Of a stretch of 19,449 bases of DNA, positions 11,401-18,808 are shown in pieces. Each line of letters opens with the position of its first letter. Within the stretch, counting starts at the first letter, position 1. A program made the position numbers and the translations under genes. Below the pieces are notes generated by a model that saw only the letters and a program-made list of their open reading frames with translations, had not been told where the DNA came from and did not search any database. The stretch is from Phoronis ovalis (lineage: Eukaryota > Phoronida > Phoronidae): NCBI GenBank assembly GCA_028565635.1, contig JAOXYB010022514.1, forward strand, positions 2,417 to 21,865, written 5' to 3'.

Positions 11401-14400
11401 ATAAAATCAATTATTCTACCGGTTTTAATTTTAAAAAAATCTGCGCAACCAAACTGCAGATTTTCCCGTGCAACTAGCAGAATTATAAACTGATTCTGAT
11501 ATACCTACATGTATTTATGACTAAGCTATGCAAAGATTGAAGGTTGTGCCCCGGGGATTGTGCGCATTTATTTAACGGCATACGAATTAATAAGAAGAAA
11601 CAATTGTTCTCATTGCGACCGCGGAGAATTATCAAATTACAGGCTACATATTTTTCATTTGTTGATAGGTTGTATGTAGACACATCCTGGCCATAAACTA
11701 GCAGACAAGTACATTTTCAATATTACTGTTTCCTAGTTTCATTGGTGTGCTATTAATGAAATCAACCTACAGTATTTAATGGACAGATATAGATATATTG
11801 ACCTATTAAATAAATACCTAGCTGGATGATAGATACACCCTGTAAAGTTGAGTCTCATTTTGCATGATCCAGTTGCAAGTAACACATTGTATCATTCCCT
11901 GGATTACACCTTAAAGAGTTGAATACAGGCAGCAGGATGTGGTGGATGCCAACAGTGGCAGTGTCACTAACATGTTAATACAACTTCTTTTTTAGGAAGT
12001 AGTGATTAGTACCAAGTTGAAATCAGTTTGACATCAATTTGTGACCTTTATCATGTTGAAATTTTTTTAAATTTTTTGTTCTTAAAATAGAATTATTTTA
12101 TGCATGATAACTAATTTGGGATTTGGAAGCTTATAATTATGGAATAAAAGTATTTAGTTTTAAGAAGATAACCTACTTAATTAGATCTTAAGGAGGAAAC
12201 TAAATTTGGGATAATTAGATTAAATTATTACATGAGCTGTGTTTTGAATTTAATAGTACTTTATACAGTTGCATACCTGAGCCTGTTTATTATCTCAAGG
12301 AGGCTGATGAGGAAAAGGTCAACTTGCTCTCTGACAGCTGGGATGGACTACATAGCATTCTAGTAATGGCTGGCTGTGCATCAGAATAGATTGCCGCTGC
12401 AGTCTTAACACCATATTGATCAAGGCTTTTTTGTAAGAGACAGTGCAATGAAATAGGATTTATTTGATTACGGTAGTACTTGTCTAATAACTGTTATAGC
12501 AATCCGCCATATGTTCAAAGCACAGAGTTTTAAGTTATAGACAGTTTTAATTGTGGATCATCCTCAATGGAAGGCATTGTCACATTTAAATACGGCAGAT
12601 AAGAATTGCAATGCGGAATGAACTTTGTATGAATTAGATAATATATTATTTATCTCGGATCAAGGAAGTTTTGAACAACACCCTTAATTGTCTGTAGGAA
12701 CAATACGTTGATAACTGCCTGGATAACTGTTAGAAATAGACTGGCTTTGGCCATTTTGCTGAGATGAATAAATTGAGTTGCTTTTACACATCTATATACA
12801 GTTTATTTTGGAAACATTTCTCAGGAGTACAGCATGTGTAGATAGTACAAATTGCATTGTATCTTTACATAAAGTTGACAGAACAAGGAAGTGAATACAG
12901 TCACGTAATTATGCAGAATTATATTTCTCAAGTGTAAACTTTATTTAGAAGTACAGAATGCATAAGTACAGAATGCATGTTAATATACTATTTTGTGACT
13001 GTGTTGAAGAATGACGAAATAATGAAGTAATATGGATTAACCAATCTGTTGGCCTAAAATAGAAAATTAATAGGCATAATTAGTTCAATACCTTTCTGGT
13101 GGCTGGGTTTCCAGAAAGAGCTGGTTGAAATTTGTTTAAGTAATAATTATATTAAGTAAAATCTCATCTTTTAGTGTCAAGAGATTGAACAGAACAATGA
13201 TACAGAAATTATTCATGTTATTAATCAATAGTATATGAACCCAATGACTAACTCAGCAGAACACATGCTCCTGTTATTTACAACTCAGTTCAAGCATTGG
13301 AAGGATTGAGTCAACTGTTGTTGTGAAATATACTGTTGGATTATAAGCTGTTAATATAGTATCGGTTGTGGAGAAAGACTACTGTTTTAACATAGAGGAG
13401 CTGTTGCTATTTTTTATTGTGTCGTTTCGTGTTATCAGTTATTGAAGGGAACTCGTATAGAGATACACTAAAAGCTACAGTTGTTAGGTCAAGGCCTTGA
13501 TTCTATACAGTGATATGTCTGCATTGTACTATAGATAATGAAGACATGTACCATGGATTTACAAAACAAGACAGTATTTTCACCTGGAGTTGGTAATCAC
13601 TTAAGTGCTTCCAGCATTTCTATTCTTATCATTAAACTACCTCAGACTTCCCTGTATAAAGATCATTACTCTTTATAGAATACATATTAATATAGAATAT
13701 AGTATCTAATATTCTTAATACCACATAACATTTTTAACAAAGCAACGATGTTTAAGTTTAAGTGCAGCCCGAAACTGCTGAGGAAGCGGCAGCAACAATT
13801 GCATCCTGGGAAAAGAGGCCAAAATGACGACATCGGTTGCAATGGAAAAATAGAAGTAAACAAACTGAAGGGAGCTTGTAATTCTTATAAAAAACCTAAT
13901 TGTGAAACTTTCGACATTGTGAAAAGACCACAGCAATTACTATTAAGAATCACCAATGAGGATCAGGTTGAGGTGGTTCGTAGGCGTAGACCGCCATCTG
14001 GAGTATCGGAACATAGCCAGAGTATATTGTGTAAAATGTTATGTGGGACAGATACCAATCGATTATCCCTGCCATATGGAGTGTTAGTATTCTCATATTT
14101 TTTCTTTGTCAATGCAAAATTAAGTTGATAAGGGCTACTTTTGTACATGGGGATGTGCTACTGGCTCGGGGTAAGTTTTTGACGAGATTTGGTATATTTT
14201 CCATCAATTTTTACCCCCCTGTAGTATATTTTGGGAATAGTTTTTGGAAAGGTATATTTTCGCAGAAAACAGTATACAATATCAGTATTTTTGAAAAACA
14301 TGAAATTTTTAGTGTATTTAGGGTTCAATTTTTGTACGTTTTTAATAAAGAGTTGTTCCAAAAAATTGTATTCTCAGCGGCACTTCCTCACCCTAAAATA

Positions 14401-17400
14401 TTACCAAGAAGCCCCCGGGGTATTTTCTGTTATTCGTAGGTTCCTTGCCTGAGACATTTTTAAGTTTTGCCTCTTCAGTGTACTGTATGTACAAGTTGTA
14501 CTAGAATAGTGACGTTGACCTAATACTATCAAATATATTTTTTGTGACAGACAAGCCAGGTTCTATGATTATTATAGAGAGTTCCTCTTAGTGTGTTTGC
14601 AGTCCAATCCAGCACATTAGAAGAAATGTACTCTGTCATTTCTTGTCATATATCAAGCGCGTGGTAAACATAATTGTTTTGAAATATTTCCAAATTGATT
14701 TTTAACTGCCTCAGAAGCTAATGTATAATGAAATCCATTTACTGCCATGTACCAATTATATGTATTATTAATGCCTTATAAAATTACAAAATATCAAAAT
14801 TCAGCTTTTTAATTTTCTGATTCTGTGGTTTGATACTTTGTAATTTCAGTTCTCTCAAATTTAATCTTTTTGTGGTTTCTCTAAAAAGCACTTTGTTAAT
14901 AAAGCCTACTATTGAAGCATTACTTGCTTACTATCGGATGTTCATTTTGTTAATGTTACGATTCATGAAACAGTGCTCAGGTCAAGCTGATATAGTCGGA
15001 GCCCTTGATGTGCATAATTACGTATCTATATTCATCCATACATTAACTAGGTTTTAGCATTAAAACTAAATATAATATAGAAAGTCTCTAGAGAGAATGT
15101 ATTCATTAATATGGAAATTAATTTTCTTCTAAAATAGATAGTAAATTGCTAACTTCAAAGCTTCATGTTTCTATAATGTAGGTGTCTTATAGGTTGTTAA
15201 AAGATAAAACGTTTTTGAAGTTTTAAGGTGAATTTTAAGACACTGATAGTTCAGTTATATTCTAACAGGATGTTGTGATTGAGTGTTGGGTAAGTCAGTT
15301 CCTGATGTGCTTCAATCTGTGAAATTCATAGAAAACTGAAGAACTTATTAAATCTGGAAAACTTCATATCTCAGTAAGAAACCTTGTGCATCATGGTTAA
15401 GTCATTACCATGATTACAAAAATATTATAAAAGCTGTCTCATGTAAATATTCACTTTGATGAATATGTAAATTTAATATTGTAAGTAATTTTTTTATTTT
15501 CCTGTTTTTGATTTCTATTAGACTTTACTGCCAGTGAACAATAAGGTTGTAGGATCAGGAGGGGACAACTTCCCTCTCTCCAGTTTCCATAATGAACAAT
15601 ACTAAAGGTTGCCTAGTATGTTCTTATGCTGTGTTGCTCAGATGTGAATGTTAAGTGCATGGGATGTTTCTTCTCATTTCACCTATAAGTGGAAAACCTA
15701 AGTCTTAACTTGCTGTTGGCAATCCAGAAATCTTGTGGAAGCAATTAAGGATAAAAACCATTGCTTTGTCTCGTGGAAGCGTTGTGTGATTATAGGTGAC
15801 TACGCAAAAATGTAGTCTGCATAAACTACTATACTTTAAACATTGTTTGTAGTCGTGAAGAGATACTAAATGATGAGGAAGCCCAACAGGTGAAAGAGAT
15901 ATTATTCAAGAGAGAGGATGGTGACGGAACGGAACATCCAACTGATGAACCTCTGTTTGTGGACTCCATGGAAGTAGAGGGTATGTGAGGCACCTGCCTA
16001 AAGGGTCTTTAATAGCCACTCCCAGTAAACAAGATTTCATATAAACAGGAATGCCAGTTCTATGCATTTATGAGAATGTTAGACATTTTTAACCTGTACA
16101 TTAAGATATTGTACATATTTCTATATGTATGCCCCTCTGTTTATGTACCAATTTTAATTGGTTTGTGAATTCTGCAGGTGCTAGCACTTTTGTTTTTGCA
16201 CCATAGTTACACTTCCCGCCTTCCTTGTTTACAGCCCCTTTGCCAAAATATAAGATGGTGTCATAAGGTGCTCCAGGTGTTACAGTACAGTAAATTATGT
16301 ATAAATGATTCTTTGTCATCTGAAATATTTGAAATATTAAATCAAAAGTTGGAGAAAAGTCAGCATTCTTATAGCTAGGGCAAGAAGTTAATGTGTTTCC
16401 TGTTTGTTTTGTTTTCAGACAATTATCAAGTTGAAAAACATGAGGATGATGACGGCTTCATTGAAATTGAAGGCCTAAATGAAGGCGATCCTGACGACCA
16501 TCTATTCCCAACAGCCAAAAGACCCTCCAGAATACGATTCAGTAAAGAACCAATAAGGGTAAGTCAAGGATAATGAGATATCTGATGTACTTGTCGATTT
16601 AGTAAATTTCGTATTTTTATACAGGAAATTTTAATTGAAAATTGCCAATTGGCAGTGAGATGTTTGAGTAAAACTGGAATAAAAAAGTCCAAAACTTGAA
16701 TCTTGGAATGGCTTAATGTGGGTAAACTTTTATTAATTTTAATTCATTTTACACATTTTACAGTACATTTTGTAGTTGGAGTGTATTGATAATCTATGCC
16801 TCCTAACCCAATAAGAGCCTTAACTAGGCCTAATCGGAGATGTCTTATATCCATTAAGTGCTCTGTTGTTTACTGAGACATGACGCAAAATCAATACACA
16901 AAATTCAGTCTTAATAACAACATGTAAAAATTCAATAGTCAGAAGTCGGAAATTCTCACTAACTGATTTTTGTCAGCATATTTTTATTCATTATGTGTTA
17001 TCTTTTTATTTTTATTTATTTGGACCCTCGAAGTATTTTACCAAACTTTTTCGGTGAAAATATCATTTTTTTGGCATGCTTTGTTTGATTACCCACCTGT
17101 TTTTTTTTCATTTCACTTTGATAATTTTAACACCTACAATTTTTCCAATTTTTTTTTAATGACAATTTTTTTTTAATGAAACTTGGTGATCAAACCTGAT
17201 GAATAAGTACTAACCACACTAATGTCAAATTCACAATTTTACTTGAAAATAATGTAAAATAAAGTGAAACACTAAAGAATGTCCGCATAAATGTTCATTC
17301 GATCTTATCTCAATTCAGTAAAAATATATCAAACATAAATTTTAGTACGATTCAGTTTTGGACTAAAATTTATGTTTGACTAAAGAATGTCTTTGTTAGA

Positions 17401-18808
17401 ATTTTTAGTAACAAAGTACCTCAAAGGGGGATAGTGATGTATGGACTTGAGTGCTTTTTGAAACTGTTTAATTTTACATATCAAAAGGTCTTTTCCTGGC
17501 AACTATGTCAATACCAACAATGGGCCACAATTTTAGCTCTGCAGGCATTCAAGTTTATGAAGGTCAAAACACCTAAGATTGTATGTTACATCACATTTCA
17601 AGCAAAAAACAATATATGGACAAAACTTTTACAAATTTTTGTCAACACACCATATATCACTTGCACAAGGTGGAACATTTGAAGTAACTTTTAAAGATTC
17701 GTCACATACTGATATGCATAATTGTATAATATGTTCTAGTACTATGCAGTAGCAGTGTTATGACAGGCTCCAACTCATAACTTGAACTACATGTATTTAT
17801 ACCAGATTGAGTTGTTGCAGTGTGTTTGTACAGCAGACCAATGCTTATATAGGAAAAATATGCTTTCAATTGTATATCTTATACTAGTATTTGGCTGTTG
17901 TTCCTACCAGGTGTACCAAACCTTTGCTGTCCATGAGTATGATCGGAGGAATGAAGACATTGATCCTGTTGCAGCCTCAGCTGAATACGAATTAGAAAAG
18001 AGGGTGGAGAGAATGGACGTTTTCCCTGTTGAGTTACAGAAAGGTAATAATACTTGCTCAAAAAAATGTGCTGATGAAAATAGAAACAAACGAAACATTG
18101 TATCCTCTGTTGATACAGGTCTTAATTATATGAAATTGACAGAGGTAAGGAATTATTTATAGCGTGGATCTTATTCTGTGATGATGACACGACTATCAAA
18201 TACTGCAAGTCACCCCTGGGGACTGACTTTCATTGGCCAGATATACAGGTATGCTCCGCGCGAGAGGGGTGTGGTTTTCAGCATTCTCAGCGTTCATAAT
18301 TATGAAAAGGGGTGCTCTGAATAAAAGTAAGAATAAAAATTTGAAGTTTTGTTTCATCTTCATATAGTTCAAAAAGGGGTGCATAATCAGGGACATATTT
18401 CTGAAAAAATTACGAAAAGGGGTGTTTTTAAACTATTTTCCGAAACCTGTTAAGGGTGTGAAAGGTTGAGTGGAGAACTCCCGTATAAAATATTGAAGTC
18501 AGTGCCCCGGGCATGTCACTTATTGTAGGATGTGTCGTTCCCTCATCTCAGACAAATTTGATCAATGCCCAGTTATGCATTAATTTTTGATAATTCCCTA
18601 GTACATGCGGTTATGATTTTATTTTTGAAAGCCTGTGATTGAGGGAAGTGCCCTTCAAGTTTCATTCCTGTTTTTGTTATCCACCAGGTCCAGAAGGTCT
18701 TGGCTTGAGTATCATTGGTATGGGTGTTGGTGCTGATGCGGGTTTAGAGAAGTTAGGTATCTTCATCAAAACCCTCACTAAGGCTGGTGCTGCTCAAAGG
18801 GATGGCAG
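1404..18808 (+). CDS. PPP1R9A/B-like: Neurabin/spinophilin-family PP1 regulatory scaffold, 5' part (join of seven exons)
   Basis: The coding join is 1404-2412, 4718-5053, 5495-6356, 15853-15980, 16419-16558, 17911-18043 and 18688-18808: 2729 bases, 909 codons plus two bases. The product is partial, because the window ends inside the intron that splits the PDZ domain. Order along the protein: an actin-binding-type N-terminus (VNRIKNLW 54-61, [11 protein letters not shown] 207-217), a proline-rich segment (372-380), a charged linker, the PP1 motif RIRF (816-819), the conserved post-motif block (834-866) and the PDZ start (870 onward). Neurabins bundle F-actin, target PP1 catalytic subunit and tether partners through PDZ and coiled coils, notably at synapses and cell junctions. 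The RIRF-to-PDZ segment is near-identical to vertebrate neurabin as I remember it. I cannot tell the neurabin-1 from the spinophilin type, since the SAM region is outside; many invertebrates have a single gene. Confidence 0.93.
2413..4717 (+). other. Neurabin intron 1
   Basis: This intron starts GTAAGT and ends TCCCTGTCTAG. It carries the inverted-repeat element at 2909-3681 and a perfect 7-bp hairpin next to it (GTCGGTG 3721-3727, CACCGAC 3731-3737, three-base loop). The remainder (2413-2908 and 3738-4717) shows no ORF and no recognisable repeat. It is somewhat less AT-rich than intron 3. Confidence 0.75.
2909..3681. mobile_element. Candidate non-autonomous inverted-repeat element (MITE-like), 773 bp
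   Basis: The 20 bases TACAATTTACCAAAAGCACT at 2909-2928 recur as an exact reverse complement at 3662-3681. Similarity decays inward over roughly another 15 bases. Both outer ends begin with TA, as for elements that duplicate a TA target (the Tc1/mariner superfamily); no longer flanking duplication is visible. Nested inside is a second imperfect inverted pair: CCCTTCTTCA near 3402 and TGAAGAAGGG near 3626. No transposase ORF is present, so it would be a deletion derivative or a foldback element. The family assignment is inference from the ends only. Confidence 0.45.
4718..5053 (+). CDS. PPP1R9A/B-like: Neurabin exon 2: proline-rich, phase-symmetric exon
   Basis: Acceptor CCCTGTCTAG precedes 4718 and the donor is TCAG|GTAACA at 5053/5054. 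The exon is exactly 336 bases, phase 1 in and phase 1 out, so it can be included or skipped without changing frame. The first two bases complete an Arg codon with the C left from exon 1; it then reads [24 protein letters not shown] (residues 372-380, at 4822-4848) is a classic SH3-ligand-type polyproline run. The rest is Ser/Pro/Arg-rich and likely disordered. The upstream part of this ORF (from 4651) lies in the intron, and the tail after 5053 is intronic readthrough. I do not recall this segment from vertebrate neurabins, so it may be lineage-specific. Confidence 0.8.
5054..5494 (+). other. Neurabin intron 2
   Basis: This is a short GT-AG intron of 441 bases, ending in TTGTTTCTTTCAG. No other feature is seen in it. 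Confidence 0.75.
5495..6356 (+). CDS. PPP1R9A/B-like: Neurabin exon 3: charged linker region
   Basis: Acceptor TTTCTTTCAG precedes 5495 and the donor is ACCAA|GTAAGT at 6356/6357, phase 1 in and phase 2 out. It encodes residues 449-735. Visible pieces are APPIPNRL (463-470), [19 protein letters not shown] (488-506), a charged helical or coiled-coil-like stretch [18 protein letters not shown] (530-547), then VRPWAKYK, and a strongly acidic run [17 protein letters not shown] toward the end. The RPW motif echoes IRPWENRH in exon 1. The segment corresponds to the poorly conserved linker between the actin-binding and PP1-binding parts in the family. Reading past the donor meets TAA at once (6358-6360), so intron retention would truncate the protein here. 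Confidence 0.85.
6357..9199 (+). other. Neurabin intron 3, first part
   Basis: This is AT-rich sequence with no convincing exon. It holds a 9-bp stem-loop, GAGATAATT (8325-8333) with AATTATCTC (8345-8353), and a possible 30-base microexon at 8043-8072 noted in the findings. Opposed small ORFs at 8405-8653 and 8537-8773 look like chance readings. GTGAC and GTCAC (8971-8986) form a small palindrome, followed by a TATATATA run near 8994-9004; they may belong to an internal promoter for the exon at 9222. Confidence 0.5.
9200..9214. repeat. Perfect 15-bp palindrome just upstream of the alternative start
   Basis: GTTGTGA (9200-9206) and TCACAAC (9208-9214) are exact reverse complements around a single T. 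The palindrome ends 7 bases before the ATG at 9222. It could be a dimeric protein-binding site or a small leader hairpin, or chance. It also forms part of the CACAACAG acceptor-like string. Confidence 0.4.
9222..9268 (+). CDS. PPP1R9A/B-like: Candidate alternative first coding exon of a short neurabin isoform
   Basis: ATG at 9222 opens [15 protein letters not shown] and runs into a consensus donor CCAG|GTAAGA (9268/9269), leaving AG in phase 2. Exon 4 at 15853 needs exactly two incoming bases: AG plus T makes Ser, giving ...[19 protein letters not shown] at 9204-9206 lies in frame upstream, so the peptide would start here. The +4 base is G; the -3 base is T, which is not ideal. The isoform would lack the whole actin-binding N-terminus but keep the PP1 motif and PDZ domain. 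An acceptor-like CACAACAG ends at 9216, so the exon could also be spliced onto an upstream noncoding exon. The exon is short; phase and donor could coincide by chance. Confidence 0.45.
10282..10362. repeat. 27-bp tandem repeat, three copies
   Basis: Units of 27 bp start at 10282, 10309 and 10336, each beginning TTACAGGCATTGAACCTATG. The first and third are identical; the second differs by one base (GATACCTG for GAGACCTG). Because 27 is a multiple of three, the minus strand reads as a periodic HRFNACNRS-type peptide inside the ORF at 10218-10469. That is a by-product of the repeat rather than evidence for a protein. Confidence 0.9.
10574..10660. repeat. 37-bp tandem repeat, about 2.3 copies
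   Basis: Units begin with TATGGAATC or TATGAAATC at 10574, 10611 and 10648. They share the TTTTTNCGGAAATC core and TAATATTTAT ends, with several substitutions between copies. Each unit also has partial internal dyad symmetry around AAATATTTAT. Nothing suggests expression. Confidence 0.8.
12949..12978. repeat. 15-bp tandem duplication
   Basis: AAGTACAGAATGCAT occurs twice back to back (12949-12963 and 12964-12978) with no mismatch, in noncoding intron sequence. Confidence 0.9.
13748..14128 (+). CDS. Unassigned 126-codon ORF inside intron 3
   Basis: This ORF is longer than expected by chance in such AT-rich DNA and lies in a locally GC-richer patch. The ATG has A at -3, and a TATAAAG lies about 90 bases upstream (13655), though that string is also one arm of a small hairpin. 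The peptide begins [17 protein letters not shown], continues with [15 protein letters not shown] and ends in a hydrophobic tail that looks like readthrough into a repeat. I do not recognise it. Options are a small nested gene, a decayed mobile-element fragment, an alternative 5' exon, or a cassette exon. As a cassette, the acceptor TTTAAGTGCAG|C at 13768 keeps this frame after exon 3, and the weak donor TT|GTGTAA at 14029 would leave phase 2, giving 261 in-phase bases. The splice sites are weak and no homology is known to me. Confidence 0.25.
   Translation: MFKFKCSPKLLRKRQQQLHPGKRGQNDDIGCNGKIEVNKLKGACNSYKKPNCETFDIVKRPQQLLLRITNEDQVEVVRRRRPPSGVSEHSQSILCKMLCGTDTNRLSLPYGVLVFSYFFFVNAKLS
14129..15852 (+). 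other. Neurabin intron 3, last part
   Basis: The first 290 bases contain the GC-flanked repeat element at 14164-14420. The rest is AT-rich with no supported exon. ORFs at 14041-14439, 14231-14452 and 14830-15057 are short, hydrophobic or T-rich and overlap each other in different frames. The intron closes with CATTGTTTGTAG before exon 4. Confidence 0.5.
14164..14420. repeat. Degenerate dispersed element, copy 1 (tentative)
   Basis: It begins near GGCTCGGGGTAAGTTTTT and ends with TAAAATATTACCAAG followed by CCCCCGGGG. The right end closely resembles that of the element at 18207-18520 (TAAAATATTGAAG, then GCCCCGGG), and ATTCTCAGCG is shared internally. A third CCCCGGGG sits near 11550. GC-rich ends around an AT-rich body, repeated within 4 kb, suggest a dispersed repeat family. 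I cannot name it. Confidence 0.35.
15853..15980 (+). CDS. PPP1R9A/B-like: Neurabin exon 4
   Basis: Acceptor TTTGTAG precedes 15853; the donor is GAGG|GTATGT at 15980/15981. Phase is 2 in and 1 out, 128 bases. The incoming AA plus T makes Asn736, followed by [18 protein letters not shown] (737-754) and an acidic tail ending SMEVE. The first part looks helical and amphipathic. It lies where the family has acidic sequence before the PP1 motif. No ORF-length evidence is available for so short an exon; the call rests on exact phase fit at both ends and codon-like composition. It is also the exon to which the candidate alternative first exon at 9222 would splice, giving Ser in place of Asn at the junction. 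Confidence 0.75.
15981..16418 (+). other. Neurabin intron 4
   Basis: A 438-base GT-AG intron that ends in a very good pyrimidine tract (TGTTTGTTTTGTTTTCAG). The two opposed small ORFs in it (16101-16319 minus, 16178-16378 plus) are shadows of noncoding sequence. Confidence 0.7.
16419..16558 (+). CDS. PPP1R9A/B-like: Neurabin exon 5: PP1-docking exon
   Basis: The acceptor precedes 16419 and the donor is ATAAGG|GTAAGT at 16558/16559, phase 1 in and phase 0 out. It encodes D779-R825: an acidic stretch ([17 protein letters not shown]), then [18 protein letters not shown] (816-819, at 16529-16540) is the RVxF-type PP1 catalytic-subunit docking motif, equivalent to RKIKF/RKIHF in vertebrate neurabin and spinophilin. 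The Ser right after the Phe (S820) matches the position reported as a PKA site that weakens PP1 binding in rat neurabin (Ser461). Basic residues just upstream (KRPSR) make a basophilic kinase site plausible. This exon with the next makes up the PP1-binding domain. Confidence 0.93.
17146..17179. repeat. 17-bp tandem duplication in a poly-T region
   Basis: Two exact copies, 17146-17162 and 17163-17179, each CAA, nine T, AATGA. This is probably replication slippage. Confidence 0.85.
17271..17391. repeat. Stem-loop bracketed by 13-bp direct repeats
   Basis: TCAAACATAAATTTTAGT (17329-17346) is the exact reverse complement of 17362-17379: an 18-bp perfect stem with a 15-base loop. ACTAAAGAATGTC occurs at 17271-17283 and again at 17379-17391, so the stem region lies between 13-bp direct repeats, the second overlapping the stem by one base. 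The arrangement resembles a small inserted foldback element with a target duplication. The one-base overlap and off-centre placement argue against a simple insertion. Confidence 0.75.
17911..18043 (+). CDS. PPP1R9A/B-like: Neurabin exon 6: conserved post-motif segment
   Basis: The acceptor TACCAG precedes 17911 and the donor is AAAG|GTAATA at 18043/18044, phase 0 in and phase 1 out. It encodes residues 826-869: [19 protein letters not shown], then [20 protein letters not shown] and VELQK. The DRRN...[15 protein letters not shown]...FPVEL pattern is the most conserved part of the family outside the PDZ domain. In the known spinophilin-PP1 structure, the residues after the RVxF motif fold along the phosphatase surface. 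The segment leads directly into the PDZ domain in the next exon. An ORF spanning 17782-18162 reads through this exon on both sides; those flanks are intron. Confidence 0.95.
18044..18687 (+). other. Neurabin intron 6
   Basis: A 644-base intron, about half of which is the repeat-like element at 18207-18520. It ends TTTGTTATCCACCAG. The minus-strand ORF at 18196-18396 lies in the repeat and is not supported as a gene. Confidence 0.75.
18207..18520. repeat. Degenerate dispersed element, copy 2, with imperfect inverted ends
   Basis: The left end AAGTCACCCCTGGGGACTGA and the reverse complement of the right end (AGTGACATGCCCGGGGCACT) align with a few gaps, as imperfect terminal inverted repeats. 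Inside, an AAAGGGGTG-type motif recurs at about 18262, 18305, 18372 and 18415, with spacings 43, 67 and 43. It shares its right end and ATTCTCAGCG with the element at 14164-14420. There is no coding capacity. It is a candidate MITE or other short non-autonomous repeat; family unknown. Confidence 0.45.
18688..18808 (+). CDS. PPP1R9A/B-like: Neurabin exon 7: start of the PDZ domain
   Basis: The acceptor ATCCACCAG precedes 18688 and the donor is GGCAG|GTAGAG at 18808/18809, phase 1 in and phase 2 out. It encodes G870-G909 plus two bases of the next Arg: [19 protein letters not shown], then [21 protein letters not shown]. The GLGL (873-876) is the PDZ carboxylate-binding loop, where vertebrate neurabin has GLGI. 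The long [16 protein letters not shown] insert is diagnostic of neurabin/spinophilin PDZ domains. The domain's remaining strands (normally RIQVNDQIVEVDG onward) are in an exon beyond the window. Confidence 0.96.

Larger units (their letters stand above)
9269..13747 (+). other. Neurabin intron 3, middle part
   Basis: This is AT-rich intronic DNA. It holds two minisatellite-like arrays (10282-10362 and 10574-10660), a 15-bp tandem duplication (12949-12978), a TGGTGA/TCACCA palindrome at 10855-10869, and stem-loops at 11436-11464 (AAAATCTGC / GCAGATTTT) and 13092-13118 (CTTTCTGG / CCAGAAAG). The minus-strand ORFs at 9183-9431, 9874-10083, 10218-10469 and 11483-11683 have no support as genes. Confidence 0.5.
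16559..17910 (+). other. Neurabin intron 5
   Basis: A 1.35-kb intron that is T-rich in 16970-17180, which explains the Phe-rich ORF at 16970-17176. It holds a 17-bp tandem duplication (17146-17179) and the stem-loop at 17329-17379. It ends TTGTTCCTACCAG. The ORFs starting 17434 and 17782 are intronic; the second runs into exon 6 by readthrough. Confidence 0.75.

Noticed and set aside
14143-14170. Donor-like CTCGGG|GTAAGT after an open stretch
   Set aside because: The phase does not match exon 4, and the site lies at the edge of the repeat element.
14041-14452. Overlapping plus-strand ORFs of 132 and 73 codons and a minus-strand ORF of 67 codons
   Set aside because: They overlap a degenerate repeat, contradict each other in frame and show T/A-driven composition.
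15269-15289. Strong donor TTGG|GTAAGT preceded by an acceptor-like TCTAACAG, suggesting a microexon
   Set aside because: In the required phase the 21 bases contain a TGA, so it cannot be a coding exon of the full-length gene.
16970-17176. Phe-rich 68-codon ORF resembling a membrane protein
   Set aside because: It is a poly-T artefact in intron 5, with slippage repeats and no other coding evidence.
17782-18162. 126-codon ORF with a hydrophobic, signal-like segment ahead of exon 6
   Set aside because: The hydrophobic stretch is a translation of intron sequence and the T-rich tract before the acceptor, and the tail is intron after the donor. Only 17911-18043 is coding.
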